The notes under the pieces were generated by a model. That model had not been told where the DNA came from. It ran no database searches and saw only the letters and a list, made by a program, of their open reading frames with translations. The position numbers were made by a program, and so were the translations under genes. This document shows, piece by piece, positions 35,162 to 46,562 of a DNA stretch of 64,000 bases. The first letter of the stretch is position 1; each line of letters starts with the position of its first letter. Source of the stretch: an uncultured Methylomonas sp. (GTDB lineage: Bacteria; Pseudomonadota; Gammaproteobacteria; Methylococcales; Methylomonadaceae); assembly GCA_936941155.1 (NCBI GenBank), contig CAKZJE010000017.1, positions 26,888 to 90,887 of the forward strand, written 5' to 3'.

Positions 35162-37087
35162 TTACTTCTTGACTTCTTCAAACTCCGCATCTAGCGCATC
35201 ATCATCCGGTTTTTTAGAATCCTGCGCTTGATGTTCATGCTCACCACCTGCTGCACCGCCAGCCTGTTCAGCTTGCTCTGCATAAACACGCTCTGCTAAT
35301 TTACCAGACAACTCGGTCAACGCATTGGTTTTAGCTTCAATTTCTTCTTTATTGTCGCCTTTTACCGCCGCTTGCAATTCTTCAATCGCTTTATCAATCT
35401 CTGCTTTTTCAGCCACATCCACTTTGCCATCCAAATCTTTCAACGATTTTTCAGTCGCGTTAATCATACCTTCTGCGTGGTTGCGAGCATGAACTAACTC
35501 AGTGATTTTTTTATCTTCTTCTGCATGAGCTTCGGCATCACGAATCATGCGTTCAACTTCTTCATCCGACAAACCGCTAGACGCTTTGATGATGATAGAT
35601 TGTTTTTTGCCAGTCGCTTTGTCTTTTGCAGAAACGTTCAAAATACCGTTTGCATCAATATCAAATGCTACTTCAATTTGTGGAGTGCCACGACGTGCTG
35701 GAGGAATATCTGCCAAGTCAAAACGACCTAACGATTTATTACCGACAGCGACTTCACGCTCACCTTGCAACACATGAATCGTAACCGCAGTTTGGTTGTC
35801 TTCCGCCGTTGAGAACACTTGTGACGCATTGGTTGGAATGGTGGTGTTTTTCTCGATGAGTTTAGTCATCACACCGCCCATCGTTTCGATACCCAACGAC
35901 AATGGCGTTACGTCCAACAACAATACGTCTTTCACGTCACCGCTTAAAACACCCGCTTGACGTGCTGCGCCTAATGCCACTGCTTCGTCTGGGTTGATGT
36001 CTTTGCGTGGCTCTTTGCCGAAAATGTTTTGCACCATTTCCTGCACTTTTGGCATACGGGTTTGACCGCCGACCAAAATCACGTCGTTGATTTTTGAAAT
36101 ATCCAAACCTGAATCTTTCAACGCCATTAAACAAGGAGCTTTCGTGCGTTCAATTAAATCATCCACCAAAGATTCCAATTTAGCGCGAGTCAATTTCACA
36201 TTTAAATGTTTTGGCCCTGTCGCATCCGCAGTGATGTAAGGCAGATTGATGTCCGTTTGTTGTGATGATGACAATTCAATTTTTGCTTTTTCAGCCGCTT
36301 CTTTTAAACGTTGCAACGCGAGTGGATCGTTGTGCAAATCAATGCTGCTGTCTTTTTTGAATTCATCGGCTAAAAAGTCAATGATTCTTAAGTCAAAATC
36401 TTCACCACCTAAGAATGTATCACCGTTAGTGGATAATACTTCAAATTGATGTTCGCCTTCGATTTCTGAAATTTCGATGATGGAAATATCAAATGTACCG
36501 CCACCCAAATCATACACTGCAATGGTGGTGTCGCCTTTGTTATCCATACCAAACGCTAACGCCGCCGCAGTTGGCTCGTTAATAATCCGTTTTACGTCTA
36601 AACCTGCGATACGACCTGCATCTTTGGTCGCTTGACGTTGTGAGTCGTTAAAATAAGCTGGCACAGTGATAACCGCTTCAGTCACTTCTTCGCCTAAAAA
36701 CGCTTCTGCGTCTTTTTTCAATTTCATCAACACGCGCGATGAAATTTCAGGTGCTGCCATTTTTTTGCCATGACATTCGACCCAAGCGTCACCATTAGGG
36801 GCTTTAACGATGTTGTAAGGCACCATTTTAATGTCTTTTTGCACAACATCATCTTCAAAACGACGACCGATTAAACGTTTAATCGCGAATAATGTGTTTT
36901 TAGGATTGGTGACGGCTTGACGTTTTGCCGATTGTCCAACCAACACTTCGTCATCATTTGTAAACGCGATAATAGAAGGCGTAGTACGCGCCCCTTCACT
37001 GTTTTCAATCACGCGCGGCGTGCCATTGTCTAATACTGCTACGCAGGAATTGGTTGTTCCTAAGTCGATACCTATCATTCTAGCCAT
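35162..37087 (-). CDS. dnaK: Chaperone protein DnaK
   Basis: Hsp70, 641 residues from [26 protein letters not shown] precedes this ATG. The phosphate loops ([22 protein letters not shown]), [10 protein letters not shown], the linker [19 protein letters not shown] and the acidic C-terminal tail are intact. It works with GrpE and DnaJ encoded around it. hrcA, grpE and dnaK form a compact operon. Confidence 0.98.
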   Translation of the reverse strand: MARMIGIDLGTTNSCVAVLDNGTPRVIENSEGARTTPSIIAFTNDDEVLVGQSAKRQAVTNPKNTLFAIKRLIGRRFEDDVVQKDIKMVPYNIVKAPNGDAWVECHGKKMAAPEISSRVLMKLKKDAEAFLGEEVTEAVITVPAYFNDSQRQATKDAGRIAGLDVKRIINEPTAAALAFGMDNKGDTTIAVYDLGGGTFDISIIEISEIEGEHQFEVLSTNGDTFLGGEDFDLRIIDFLADEFKKDSSIDLHNDPLALQRLKEAAEKAKIELSSSQQTDINLPYITADATGPKHLNVKLTRAKLESLVDDLIERTKAPCLMALKDSGLDISKINDVILVGGQTRMPKVQEMVQNIFGKEPRKDINPDEAVALGAARQAGVLSGDVKDVLLLDVTPLSLGIETMGGVMTKLIEKNTTIPTNASQVFSTAEDNQTAVTIHVLQGEREVAVGNKSLGRFDLADIPPARRGTPQIEVAFDIDANGILNVSAKDKATGKKQSIIIKASSGLSDEEVERMIRDAEAHAEEDKKITELVHARNHAEGMINATEKSLKDLDGKVDVAEKAEIDKAIEELQAAVKGDNKEEIEAKTNALTELSGKLAERVYAEQAEQAGGAAGGEHEHQAQDSKKPDDDALDAEFEEVKK

Positions 37088-37163
37088 TGAATTCTCCAAA
37101 CTTGTTTTAAGTTACAATTAAAAGTTGCTTTAAATATGGGGGGCGATGTGGGTTTTTCAAGCC

Positions 37164-37757
37164 TTATTCAGGGGCTTTTGCAACCACAACCATCGCAGGG
37201 CGCAATAAACGTCCGTTTAACAAATAACCTTTCTGAAACACAGTCAACACGCTGTTCGGTGCGAATTCAGCAGAAGGCTGCATTGCCATCGCTTGGTGAT
37301 GTTCAGGATTAAACGGTTGCCCCAACGGATTAACAGTTTCAATATTGGCTTTGGCGAATGCCGCTTCAAATTGTTTTAAGGTTAATTCGCTGCCTTCACG
37401 AAATTTTTGCACTTCAGGAGAATCACCTGCAATCGCTTGCAAGCCCAGCTCTAAACTATCAATCACGCTGATTAATTCTTTCGCAAACCGCTCGACCGCA
37501 TATTTGCGTGTGTCATCTAAATCTTTTTGAGTTCTACGTTTCAGATTTTCCATTTCTGCCTGAATGCGCAACGCTTTATCCCAATTTTCTTGTGCCTTTT
37601 GATTGGCTTGCTCAAGTTCTTGTTGTAATTGGGCAATTGCTTCTTCCGGTGATGATGCTTCTAACAATTCAGTTTCAGGAGAAACTTCGGTTTCAGTCGC
37701 TTGATTTTCAACGGTAGACTCGGCTGCGTTGTCAGGGGTTTCCTGTTCGGTACTCAT
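37164..37757 (-). CDS. grpE: Nucleotide exchange factor GrpE
   Basis: Releases ADP from DnaK. The start taken is MSTEQETPDN, giving 197 residues, the usual length; a start 23 codons upstream would add an atypical basic stretch. The acidic N-terminus, the long coiled coil (LQQELEQANQKAQENWDKAL, then RIQAEMENLKRRTQKDL) and the C-terminal NPEHHQAMAMQPS with VLTVFQKGYLLNGRLLRPA are diagnostic. Confidence 0.95.
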   Translation of the reverse strand: MSTEQETPDNAAESTVENQATETEVSPETELLEASSPEEAIAQLQQELEQANQKAQENWDKALRIQAEMENLKRRTQKDLDDTRKYAVERFAKELISVIDSLELGLQAIAGDSPEVQKFREGSELTLKQFEAAFAKANIETVNPLGQPFNPEHHQAMAMQPSAEFAPNSVLTVFQKGYLLNGRLLRPAMVVVAKAPE

Positions 37758-37835
37758 TCTCTTTCTGCTCCAGAAAAATAGTTTAAAAAAGTCGCGCACT
37801 TTTTTGCGCAAAGCGTTATCTTTCAAAATGGGGTC

Positions 37836-38876
37836 TTAAGATTTAGGATTCAAGGCTGCGCCTAATAATTTTGCCGTCACATCCACAAACGGGATGATTT
37901 TTTGATACGCCATGCGGGTGGGGCCAATCACGCCTAACACACCAACCACTTCATCATTCACTGAATAAGTGCTAGTCACCAGGCTGCATTGTTCAAACGC
38001 TTGATAGCCGGATTCTTCACCGATAAAAATTTGTACACCGTCAGCGGTAAGGCATTGATCTAACAGTTGAATCACGCTGTGTTTTTGATTAAATGCTTCA
38101 AATAATTGTTTCAGTCTATCCATATCGGACAGTTCCGAAAAACTCATTAAGTTCGTTTCGCCACTTAACACATAATCTTCTTTTTGCTCATCCACCAATG
38201 CCAATTTTGCCATATTAATCGCGTCTAACATGCCTTGATTGAGTTTTTGATGATCTTGCTGCATTTGCGTTAATAGCACATCTCTCACGGAAGATAAACT
38301 GCGTCCGGCATACACCGAATTCAGATAATTCGCGGCTTGCTGTAATTCTGCTGGGGAAAAAGTTTTGCTCGGTTGAATGATTTTGTTATGAACTTCCTGT
38401 TCATCGGTGACAAAAATCACTAACACCCGATTGTGTGAAAGGGGCAAAAATTCGATATGGCTTAAACACGCCATTTCGCGGCGCGGAATAGTGACGATGC
38501 CTGCCATCTGCGTCACATCCGACAGCACTTTTGAGGCAATCGCCACCACGTCAGTATTATCGTTAGGATTTTCTAATCCTTGCGAAAGATAACTCAACTC
38601 TTGCGCCGCTAACGGTTTCACGGTAAGCAAACTATCTACAAATAAACGATAACCTGTGGCGGTGGGAATGCGTCCGGCAGAATGATGCGGGGAATAAATC
38701 AAGCCTAATTCTTCTAAATCTGCCATCACATTACGAATGGTAGCTGGGCTAAGTTTTGCATCGAAATCTTGCGCTAACGCCTTAGAACCAACGGGTTGTC
38801 CGCTTTGAATATAGCGTTCCACCAAGTTTTTCAGTAATTGTAATGACCTATCGTTTAAATTCTGACTGTTTCCCAC
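37836..38876 (-). CDS. hrcA: Heat-inducible transcription repressor HrcA
   Basis: A 346-residue repressor of the heat-shock operon that binds CIRCE and depends on GroEL. The N-terminal winged helix (QLLKNLVERYIQSGQPVGSK, then SPATIRNVMADLEELGLI, PHHSAGRIPTATGYR) is clear; the GAF-like domain ends TRMAYQKIIPFVDVTAKLLG. It lies just after an imperfect CIRCE site, so it controls itself with grpE and dnaK. Confidence 0.96.
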   Translation of the reverse strand: MGNSQNLNDRSLQLLKNLVERYIQSGQPVGSKALAQDFDAKLSPATIRNVMADLEELGLIYSPHHSAGRIPTATGYRLFVDSLLTVKPLAAQELSYLSQGLENPNDNTDVVAIASKVLSDVTQMAGIVTIPRREMACLSHIEFLPLSHNRVLVIFVTDEQEVHNKIIQPSKTFSPAELQQAANYLNSVYAGRSLSSVRDVLLTQMQQDHQKLNQGMLDAINMAKLALVDEQKEDYVLSGETNLMSFSELSDMDRLKQLFEAFNQKHSVIQLLDQCLTADGVQIFIGEESGYQAFEQCSLVTSTYSVNDEVVGVLGVIGPTRMAYQKIIPFVDVTAKLLGAALNPKS

Positions 38877-38897
38877 GCGAGCCTCTACTTTGTTAAA

Positions 38898-38924
38898 TTA
38901 GCACTCTCCACAAGCAAGTGCCAT
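38898..38924 (-). promoter_or_regulatory. Imperfect CIRCE operator upstream of hrcA
   Basis: TTAGCACTC, nine bases, then AAGTGCCAT, compared with the consensus TTAGCACTC-N9-GAGTGCTAA: the first half is perfect, the second has three differences. It lies 22 bases upstream of the hrcA ATG and just downstream of the promoter at 38931. Confidence 0.82.
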
Positions 38925-38930
38925 TCGTGC

Positions 38931-38959
38931 AAAGTATCAGCTAGGTTAGTGCTTGTCAA
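38931..38959 (-). promoter_or_regulatory. Sigma-70 type promoter of hrcA–grpE–dnaK
   Basis: On the minus strand TTGACA, 17 bases, then TACTTT. The spacing is ideal and the CIRCE site begins about seven bases after the -10, where bound HrcA would block initiation. No sigma-32 consensus was seen. Confidence 0.75.
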
Positions 38960-39010
38960 TACATTGAAAATCAATGACTAAATTCAAACACCAGCCTTTT
39001 TTAAGAGTTA

Positions 39011-40483
39011 TCAGCGCGATTTTTTCAGTTGTCGTCCTTCAAATAAGGCTGTGATTAATAAATAAAGCAGCATTAACGCGCTGGCAAAAATCCAAGGTTG
39101 CCAGCCCACAAACTCAAGCAAGCGTTGGTTTGCAAAATACAATCCCACGCCTAAGCCGATATAGCCTAAAACGCGCATCACGTCGTAAGCCACCGGATAA
39201 TATTTTCGCCCCAATAAATAAGAAACAATCGCCATTCCCGCGTAACACGCCAACGTTGCCCACGCTGAGCCAACATAGCCATACAAGGGAATCCAATACA
39301 GATTGAGAATCACCGTTAATACCGCACCTGCCAGTGAAACAAACGCGCCCAGTCCCGTGCGGTCGGTGAGTTTGTACCAAATCGACAAGTTGACATAAAT
39401 CCCTAAACACAAATTTGCCATTAATAAAATGGGCACAACCTCTAAACCAGCGCGGAATTCTTTACCAATAAAATATTTAAAGAAATCAATGTATAACGTG
39501 ACCAGCAGAAAAATAAACACGCAGAAAATCACAAAGAATTTTAAGACTTGCGCATAGACTTTTGTGGCATCGTTTTTATCAGAATAAGCAAAGAAAAATG
39601 GTTCAGCAGCATAGCGAAAGGCTTGAATAAACAATGACATTAAAATAGATAATTTATAACACGCACCATAAATACCCAGCATTTTTAAATTGGTTTGGGT
39701 GTCATAAGGGAGCAAATATTTCAATAATGCTCTGTCCAACATTTCATTAATAATTCCCGCAAAACCAATCACGACCATTGGCAAACAATAGAGCAATAAA
39801 CGTTTAAATAATTGCCAATCAAATCCCCAACACAATCCTTTTAATTGCGGCGTTAACAACAAGAATTTCACAATGCTGGCACACAAATTCGCAATAAAAA
39901 TATAACCCACGCCAATTGCGGGATCGTAAATTAAATCTAATTCAGGATAGCTATGCTGTGCGGCAAGTTTGGGGCAATAAACAATAAACAATAAACTCAA
40001 CGCAATGGTGGTGAGAATTTCAATGACTTTAACGCTGGCAAAACGCAGAGCTTTGTTTTCGGCGCGTAAACGAGCAAATGGAATTGAGCCAATGGCATCG
40101 AGAATTAAAATAATGCTGAACCAGCGTAGATATTCAGGATGATTTGCATAATGCAATGCAGCAGATAGTTGTGAGTTGATTAATAAGATTAAGCCGAAAA
40201 AGCTTATGTTAATCAATATAATAAAAATAAGTGCGGTGGAATAAGTTTTATCGCGTTGTGGTTTTTCTTTGTCTCGAAAACGAAAATAACCGGTTTCAAA
40301 TCCGAATAATAGGAATACTGAAAAAAATCCGGCATAGGCGTAAAACTCGGAAACCACACCATATTCAGCGGCGGTGAAATAATAGGTGTAAAGCGGGACT
40401 AATAAATAGTTGAGAAAACGACCAAAAATGCTGCTAAGTCCATAAATGGCGGTTTGTGAGGCGAGTTTTTTTAAAATACTCAT
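39011..40483 (-). CDS. Wzx-like oligosaccharide flippase
   Basis: A 490-residue polytopic protein with about 14 hydrophobic helices. The N-terminus (LASQTAIYGLSSIFGRFLNY, then LLVPLYTYYFTAAEYGVVSE) is the standard opening of MOP-superfamily polysaccharide flippases, and RFRDKEKPQRDKTYSTAL is the first cytosolic loop. It should move lipid-linked oligosaccharides across the inner membrane. No glycosyltransferase gene is nearby, so its substrate is unknown. Confidence 0.88.
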   Translation of the reverse strand: MSILKKLASQTAIYGLSSIFGRFLNYLLVPLYTYYFTAAEYGVVSEFYAYAGFFSVFLLFGFETGYFRFRDKEKPQRDKTYSTALIFIILINISFFGLILLINSQLSAALHYANHPEYLRWFSIILILDAIGSIPFARLRAENKALRFASVKVIEILTTIALSLLFIVYCPKLAAQHSYPELDLIYDPAIGVGYIFIANLCASIVKFLLLTPQLKGLCWGFDWQLFKRLLLYCLPMVVIGFAGIINEMLDRALLKYLLPYDTQTNLKMLGIYGACYKLSILMSLFIQAFRYAAEPFFFAYSDKNDATKVYAQVLKFFVIFCVFIFLLVTLYIDFFKYFIGKEFRAGLEVVPILLMANLCLGIYVNLSIWYKLTDRTGLGAFVSLAGAVLTVILNLYWIPLYGYVGSAWATLACYAGMAIVSYLLGRKYYPVAYDVMRVLGYIGLGVGLYFANQRLLEFVGWQPWIFASALMLLYLLITALFEGRQLKKSR

Positions 40484-40517
40484 GTTATAGATTTAAATAT
40501 TGGATTGATTTACTCAA

Positions 40518-40616
40518 TCAGGTTGTGTATTTCAGAGATGTTTTGCCGCATTTTGTAATATTGGTTTGAATTCGGTCGGCTATTTTGTCGGAAAAATGGA
40601 TTTGTGTATCAATCAT
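40518..40616 (-). CDS. Possible 32-residue ORF
   Basis: An ATG preceded by AGGGATTGAAA opens a frame beginning MIDTQIHFSDKIADRIQTN and ending at TGA. It follows the AAA-ATPase module on the same strand, in the 164-base gap before the flippase. It may be a real peptide, or the start of a lost gene. No family is recognised. Confidence 0.3.
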   Translation of the reverse strand: MIDTQIHFSDKIADRIQTNITKCGKTSLKYTT

Positions 40617-40647
40617 TTTCAATCCCTATTTGAAATGGTAAGGGGAT

Positions 40648-41295
40648 TCATGATTGTTCCAAGCTTGCATAATAGCCATCTATTTCATTGCAACTTAAAA
40701 TAACAGGTCTATTTAAACCATTCAGCGAAATATTATTAGTAGATTGAATTAGCTTTTCCATAATAGTTTGTTTTATTGTGTCCATTTTTTCACTTCCATC
40801 ACCTGCCAAATAATCATACAGAAACAATCTATTTTCTAATGGAGACTCAATGTCAGTTGTAATAATAAAATTTTTAGACTTATTGCGATATTCATCCAAT
40901 GCACTTTTACCATTAACAGTAAATTCTTCACATCGAATGATATAATCCAAGATGAACGAACTACTTTCTATTTTTTCTCTAAGATTAAAGTCTTTAATTT
41001 GACTTTCAATTGAGTCATTTGTGACATCTTGATATTTAATAAATTTTTCAAAACCTTTTAGTTCAATGAAATCAACGCGATTATGTTTGGGGATGATTTT
41101 TAGAGCATCTGCTGATTTTGGAGTGCGTATCTTATTATTTAACTCTCTTTTTATTTTTTTTGCAGTTTCATCGTAATCGATAACTTCTAATATTGATTGT
41201 GAACAACAGCTTGAATTTAATTGACCTAAATTTTTAATCTCAAAAAATCCTTTTTTAATTCCAAAAACTAGCAACTCTTGAAGCATCTCAAACAC
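40648..41295 (-). CDS. Partner of the AAA ATPase, possible nuclease-like effector
   Basis: A 215-residue protein of unrecognised family whose start overlaps the ATPase gene by eight bases. Near residue 75-85 it reads KHNRVDFIELKGFEKFIK; the spacing D-x2-ELK resembles the end of a PD-(D/E)xK nuclease core, but a single motif is weak evidence. The rest is charged and helical with no membrane segment. Its only visible link is to the ATPase, which suggests that the two form a defence-type pair. AT-rich base use separates it from the flippase and eno. Confidence 0.6.
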   Translation of the reverse strand: MFEMLQELLVFGIKKGFFEIKNLGQLNSSCCSQSILEVIDYDETAKKIKRELNNKIRTPKSADALKIIPKHNRVDFIELKGFEKFIKYQDVTNDSIESQIKDFNLREKIESSSFILDYIIRCEEFTVNGKSALDEYRNKSKNFIITTDIESPLENRLFLYDYLAGDGSEKMDTIKQTIMEKLIQSTNNISLNGLNRPVILSCNEIDGYYASLEQS

Positions 41296-42583
41296 CTCTC
41301 ATTAACTCGCGCAAAGGCTGGGTTAGTTTAATAAAAATTTTATTAATATTGCCTGTTACGTCATTAATATCAGACACCGTACCATCACTTTCAGTTAGAT
41401 AATAAGCCGTTCTGTCTTGAACGCCGAATTGTTCACTAAAAACAGTTAAAGCGTGAATTATTTCTGGACTATGTGAAGTTAATAAAACCGGAATGTCATT
41501 TTTGACCAAAGCAACAATTAATTTAGCGTATTCAACTTGCCATTTTGGGTGTAAATGAATTTCAGGTTCATCAATAATCAATAAACTTCTTTCATTTAAT
41601 ATGTTTGCCTGAATCAGTAATTGAATAATACCGAACGATTTTAAGCCAGTTGCTGTGTTAATAGACTTGAACTTTGTATTTTCGTTTTTATTAAAGTAAA
41701 AATCTCTTTCTTCTTTTTCAAAAGAAAACCCAGATCCTTTTGTTATATTCATTATGCTATTCAACAGGTTATCTAAGTTGTTTCCAGATAAAATTTTCTG
41801 TTGAAAAGAAAAGTATTGGGCATTTTCTAATTTTGATATTAAATCTCTTGTATGAAGTGCTACTTTAGAATATCCCATCCTAATAAACTGTCTATCCTCC
41901 ATTTCAAATAAAGATGAAGATGAGCGGATTAAATCATACAATTGTAAAAAAATAGGTGTTTCAATAAAAGTTACATCCTTGAACAATAAATCATCATAAA
42001 TACTTAGGTCAATTATTTCATCACTTTTAATAAAAATATCAGAAATATCATTAGCTCCTTCTGAAATATTTATATGTGATATTAAGTCAGAATTTTTTGG
42101 GGATAACTCAAAATAAAACTCAGAAGCACAAGTTATAGTCAATAACTTTTTTATGATAGTTGCTTTGCTTCTATCTTCCAAATATATAGCTTTTATTGTT
42201 TCGAGATTTTGTATAGACATCAAAGCATTTATTTTTACTAGAAGAGAAATTTTATCATTAATAAAGCTTACAATATTATCTTCATTTTTTTTCAACTCTT
42301 TGATAAATGTAGGAGGGTAAAAGGCAGTCTGAAGTTCTTTTTTTTCTTTAAAGTTGTAAGACTTTTGTAATCTAAAGTATGTTTCTTTAATTAGCTCTAT
42401 AATTTCATCTGATTTACTGTCACTTAAATCTTGCTCATAACGGTTAAATGCTTTGATTAAAGAAAATATAAGCTTTCCTACGGTACTTTTACCCGTATCA
42501 TTTTCACCCGCAATAATAGTCAAACCATCCAATCGAATATCAGCATGGCGTATCATTCCTATATTTTCTATTTTCAATCTCAT
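41288..42583 (-). CDS. AAA-family ATPase (OLD/RecF-like, ABC-type)
   Basis: A 431-residue ABC-class ATPase. Walker A is IIAGENDTGKSTVGKLIFS at about residues 24-42. The signature region is ATGLKSFGIIQLL, Walker B is LLIIDEPEIHLHPKW and the H-loop is VLLTSHSPEII. The middle, about 200 residues, is helical and poorly conserved. No TOPRIM domain is attached. Such ATPases power several anti-phage systems together with a small effector, and the overlapping gene at 40648 fits that place. The exact system cannot be named. Confidence 0.88.
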   Translation of the reverse strand: MRLKIENIGMIRHADIRLDGLTIIAGENDTGKSTVGKLIFSLIKAFNRYEQDLSDSKSDEIIELIKETYFRLQKSYNFKEKKELQTAFYPPTFIKELKKNEDNIVSFINDKISLLVKINALMSIQNLETIKAIYLEDRSKATIIKKLLTITCASEFYFELSPKNSDLISHINISEGANDISDIFIKSDEIIDLSIYDDLLFKDVTFIETPIFLQLYDLIRSSSSLFEMEDRQFIRMGYSKVALHTRDLISKLENAQYFSFQQKILSGNNLDNLLNSIMNITKGSGFSFEKEERDFYFNKNENTKFKSINTATGLKSFGIIQLLIQANILNERSLLIIDEPEIHLHPKWQVEYAKLIVALVKNDIPVLLTSHSPEIIHALTVFSEQFGVQDRTAYYLTESDGTVSDINDVTGNINKIFIKLTQPLRELMRGV

Positions 42584-42617
42584 TTTCGTTAATCCGTTAT
42601 CTTGTAACTCTTAAAAA

Positions 42618-42643
42618 GTAAGGGCGTTTATCACGCCCTTACT
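42618..42643 (-). terminator. Terminator behind the second eno 3' end
   Basis: Stem AGTAAGGGCG / CGCCCTTACT, 6-nt loop, with TTTTT following on the minus strand. Its distance from the eno-like stop (about 32 bases) matches that of the hairpin behind the intact eno, so it belongs to the duplicated tail. Confidence 0.88.
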
Positions 42644-42674
42644 ATGTCGTTACTTTGAAATAAAACCTAAAGTT

Positions 42675-43285
<611 letters not shown>

Positions 43286-43287
43286 GA

Positions 43288-43563
43288 TTATCTCATACCA
43301 CTGTCTTGATAATCTTCCAAAGCCGCTTTTAAAGCCTCATTTGGCAATGGCGGATTTTCTAACGTAGCCATCAAACTATTCCATTCCTTGGGTGATAAAA
43401 CAATCTCCTGATGGTTTTTCAAAATTTCCCGTGCCTTATCTATCGCCGCTTGCACAATTAACGCCGTCAAAGAACAACCATCAATCTCAGCCGCTTTAGT
43501 TAGCATTTCTTTAACCGAATAAGAAACTTCAATATCGAAATGTTCGATTTGTTGTGAAATCAT
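43288..43563 (-). CDS. DUF1778 antitoxin
   Basis: A 91-residue protein with EVSYSVKEMLTKAAEIDGCS, then LTALIVQAAIDKAREIL as ribbon-helix-helix, and IVLSPKEWNSLMATLENPPL with PNEALKAALEDY as the toxin-binding tail. It still looks intact although its toxin is broken, as expected if loss of toxin comes first. It lies 95 bases downstream of the eno stop. Confidence 0.9.
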   Translation of the reverse strand: MISQQIEHFDIEVSYSVKEMLTKAAEIDGCSLTALIVQAAIDKAREILKNHQEIVLSPKEWNSLMATLENPPLPNEALKAALEDYQDSGMR

Positions 43564-43599
43564 GTTGCACCTCTAAAGAATTGAAGATGATAGATAAAA

Positions 43600-43627
43600 G
43601 AAAGGGCATGATTGCTCACACCCTTTC
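43600..43627 (-). terminator. Terminator of eno
   Basis: Stem GAAAGGG / CCCTTTC with a 14-nt loop that can pair further, followed by CTTTT on the minus strand, about 32 bases past the eno stop. Confidence 0.75.
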
Positions 43628-43658
43628 AAACGTCAATCAGAAATAAAACGGTTAAGTT

Positions 43659-45020
<1,362 letters not shown>

Positions 45021-45854
45021 TTATAAAGTTGTTTCAATCAACGGCTGTGCTTTCACGGCTTTATCTAAAATCATCAAGGTTTCCAATAATTCGCGCATTC
45101 TGTGCAATGGCCAAGAATTTGGCCCATCACTTAAGGCTTTTTCAGGATTCGGATGGGTTTCCATAAACAAACCGGAAATTCCCACCGCCACTGCCGCACG
45201 CGCTAAAACCGGAACGTGCTCGCGTTGACCACCAGAACAGTTACCTTGTCCGCCTGGCAATTGCACAGAATGAGTCGCATCAAAAACCACCGGACAAGCC
45301 GTTTCACGCATCACTGCGAGTGAGCGCATATCCGAAACTAAATTGTTATAGCCAAATGATACGCCGCGTTCACACACCATAATGTGTTCATTACCAGTCG
45401 CTTTGGCTTTTTTTGCCACATTCGCCATATCCCAAGGTGCTAAAAACTGTCCTTTTTTGATATTAACGGGAATGCCTTGTTTCGCCACGTTTTGAATAAA
45501 ATTGGTTTGCCGACATAAAAACGCTGGCGTTTGCATCACATCAACGACTGAGGCGACTTCCGCTAACGGCGTATCTTCGTGAACATCGGTTAAAACGGGT
45601 ACACCAATGTCAGTTTTTACTTTTTGCAAAATCCGTAAGCCTTCTTCAAATCCAAGCCCACGAAAACTATCCATTGAGGAGCGATTGGCTTTATCGAATG
45701 AGGATTTATAAATAAAGTTGATACCTAATTCAGTCGTCAATTCTTTCAAGTAACCAGCGGTATCTATGGCAAGCTGTTCGCTTTCAATTACGCAAGGACC
45801 TGCGATTAAAAATAAGGGTTGATTTAAGCCGACTTCAAATCCACATAATTGCAT
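45021..45854 (-). CDS. kdsA: 3-deoxy-8-phosphooctulonate synthase
   Basis: Condenses phosphoenolpyruvate and arabinose 5-phosphate for the Kdo of lipopolysaccharide. The 277 residues show [64 protein letters not shown] and [21 protein letters not shown] precedes the ATG. It feeds on the same PEP pool that the adjacent eno makes. Confidence 0.97.
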   Translation of the reverse strand: MQLCGFEVGLNQPLFLIAGPCVIESEQLAIDTAGYLKELTTELGINFIYKSSFDKANRSSMDSFRGLGFEEGLRILQKVKTDIGVPVLTDVHEDTPLAEVASVVDVMQTPAFLCRQTNFIQNVAKQGIPVNIKKGQFLAPWDMANVAKKAKATGNEHIMVCERGVSFGYNNLVSDMRSLAVMRETACPVVFDATHSVQLPGGQGNCSGGQREHVPVLARAAVAVGISGLFMETHPNPEKALSDGPNSWPLHRMRELLETLMILDKAVKAQPLIETTL

Positions 45855-45925
45855 AGAAATTCTCTTTATAGTTGAATGAATGTAGTTACCAGTACCGTTT
45901 CTGGCAATATGCTTTTATAAAATAT

Positions 45926-46546
45926 TTAAAACGATTGATGCAGCATGAAAAATAACGGCTCTTTGCGCATTAATCGCATAGCGTTATAGTTTTCTTTATT
46001 ATCGGGATTAGAACTGCCTGTGGCGAAATTCACAATCCAAGCATCATCATTATTAATTGTTGAAGATGTCCAAAAATTAACCGCTGGAGTAGCAGGAAAC
46101 ACCGTTTGCATAATCGTGGGAGCTCCAGCATAGCCAATAGCGCAACCATCGCTTGTATTAGATTGTTCACTTTCACAGGTGACTAAGCGTTTTAACTCTA
46201 AAACACCGCCAATCGCCCAATCGCTATACCCTGCATATTCAAAATTTTCAGCAATCATTTGTGCTTGCATCCATGAAATTTTAGCCGGCTTTCCTTGGCA
46301 AGAGTCGCCTTCCCATGTTTGTCCAAAGCTACAACGCATCCATATAACACCTGTGACAGGATCTTTCACCAAGCCACCTTTTACTAAATAGCGATCTAGT
46401 TTTTTCCACTCTTCGGTCACTATTGGTTTTGAGGATTTCGGTAAATCCTCAGGGCAATCTAAACCTCGATAACATGCGTAGCTTTCAGAAGTGATGAATA
46501 ACACCAGCAATCCTAAGAAAATAGTTTTAATGCTCTTTTTAGTCAT
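45926..46546 (-). CDS. Exported DUF1566-type protein
   Basis: A 206-residue protein with a signal peptide (MTKKSIKTIFLGLLVLFITS, cleavage near ESYA) and several cysteines. The features GGLVKDPVTGVIWMRCSFGQ, WMQAQMIAENFEYAGYSDWA, FWTSSTINNDDAWIVNFATG and NAMRLMR are those of DUF1566, a lectin-like extracellular domain. It follows the metallopeptidase gene closely on the same strand. Role unknown. Confidence 0.78.
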   Translation of the reverse strand: MTKKSIKTIFLGLLVLFITSESYACYRGLDCPEDLPKSSKPIVTEEWKKLDRYLVKGGLVKDPVTGVIWMRCSFGQTWEGDSCQGKPAKISWMQAQMIAENFEYAGYSDWAIGGVLELKRLVTCESEQSNTSDGCAIGYAGAPTIMQTVFPATPAVNFWTSSTINNDDAWIVNFATGSSNPDNKENYNAMRLMRKEPLFFMLHQSF

Positions 46547-46562
46547 ATTCTTCTTTCCTGCC

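Noticed and set aside
40648..42583. Naming the ATPase module as Gabija, Septu, RloAB or a retron
   Set aside because: No UvrD helicase, HNH protein, TOPRIM or reverse transcriptase is encoded; the partner matches none of these by eye.
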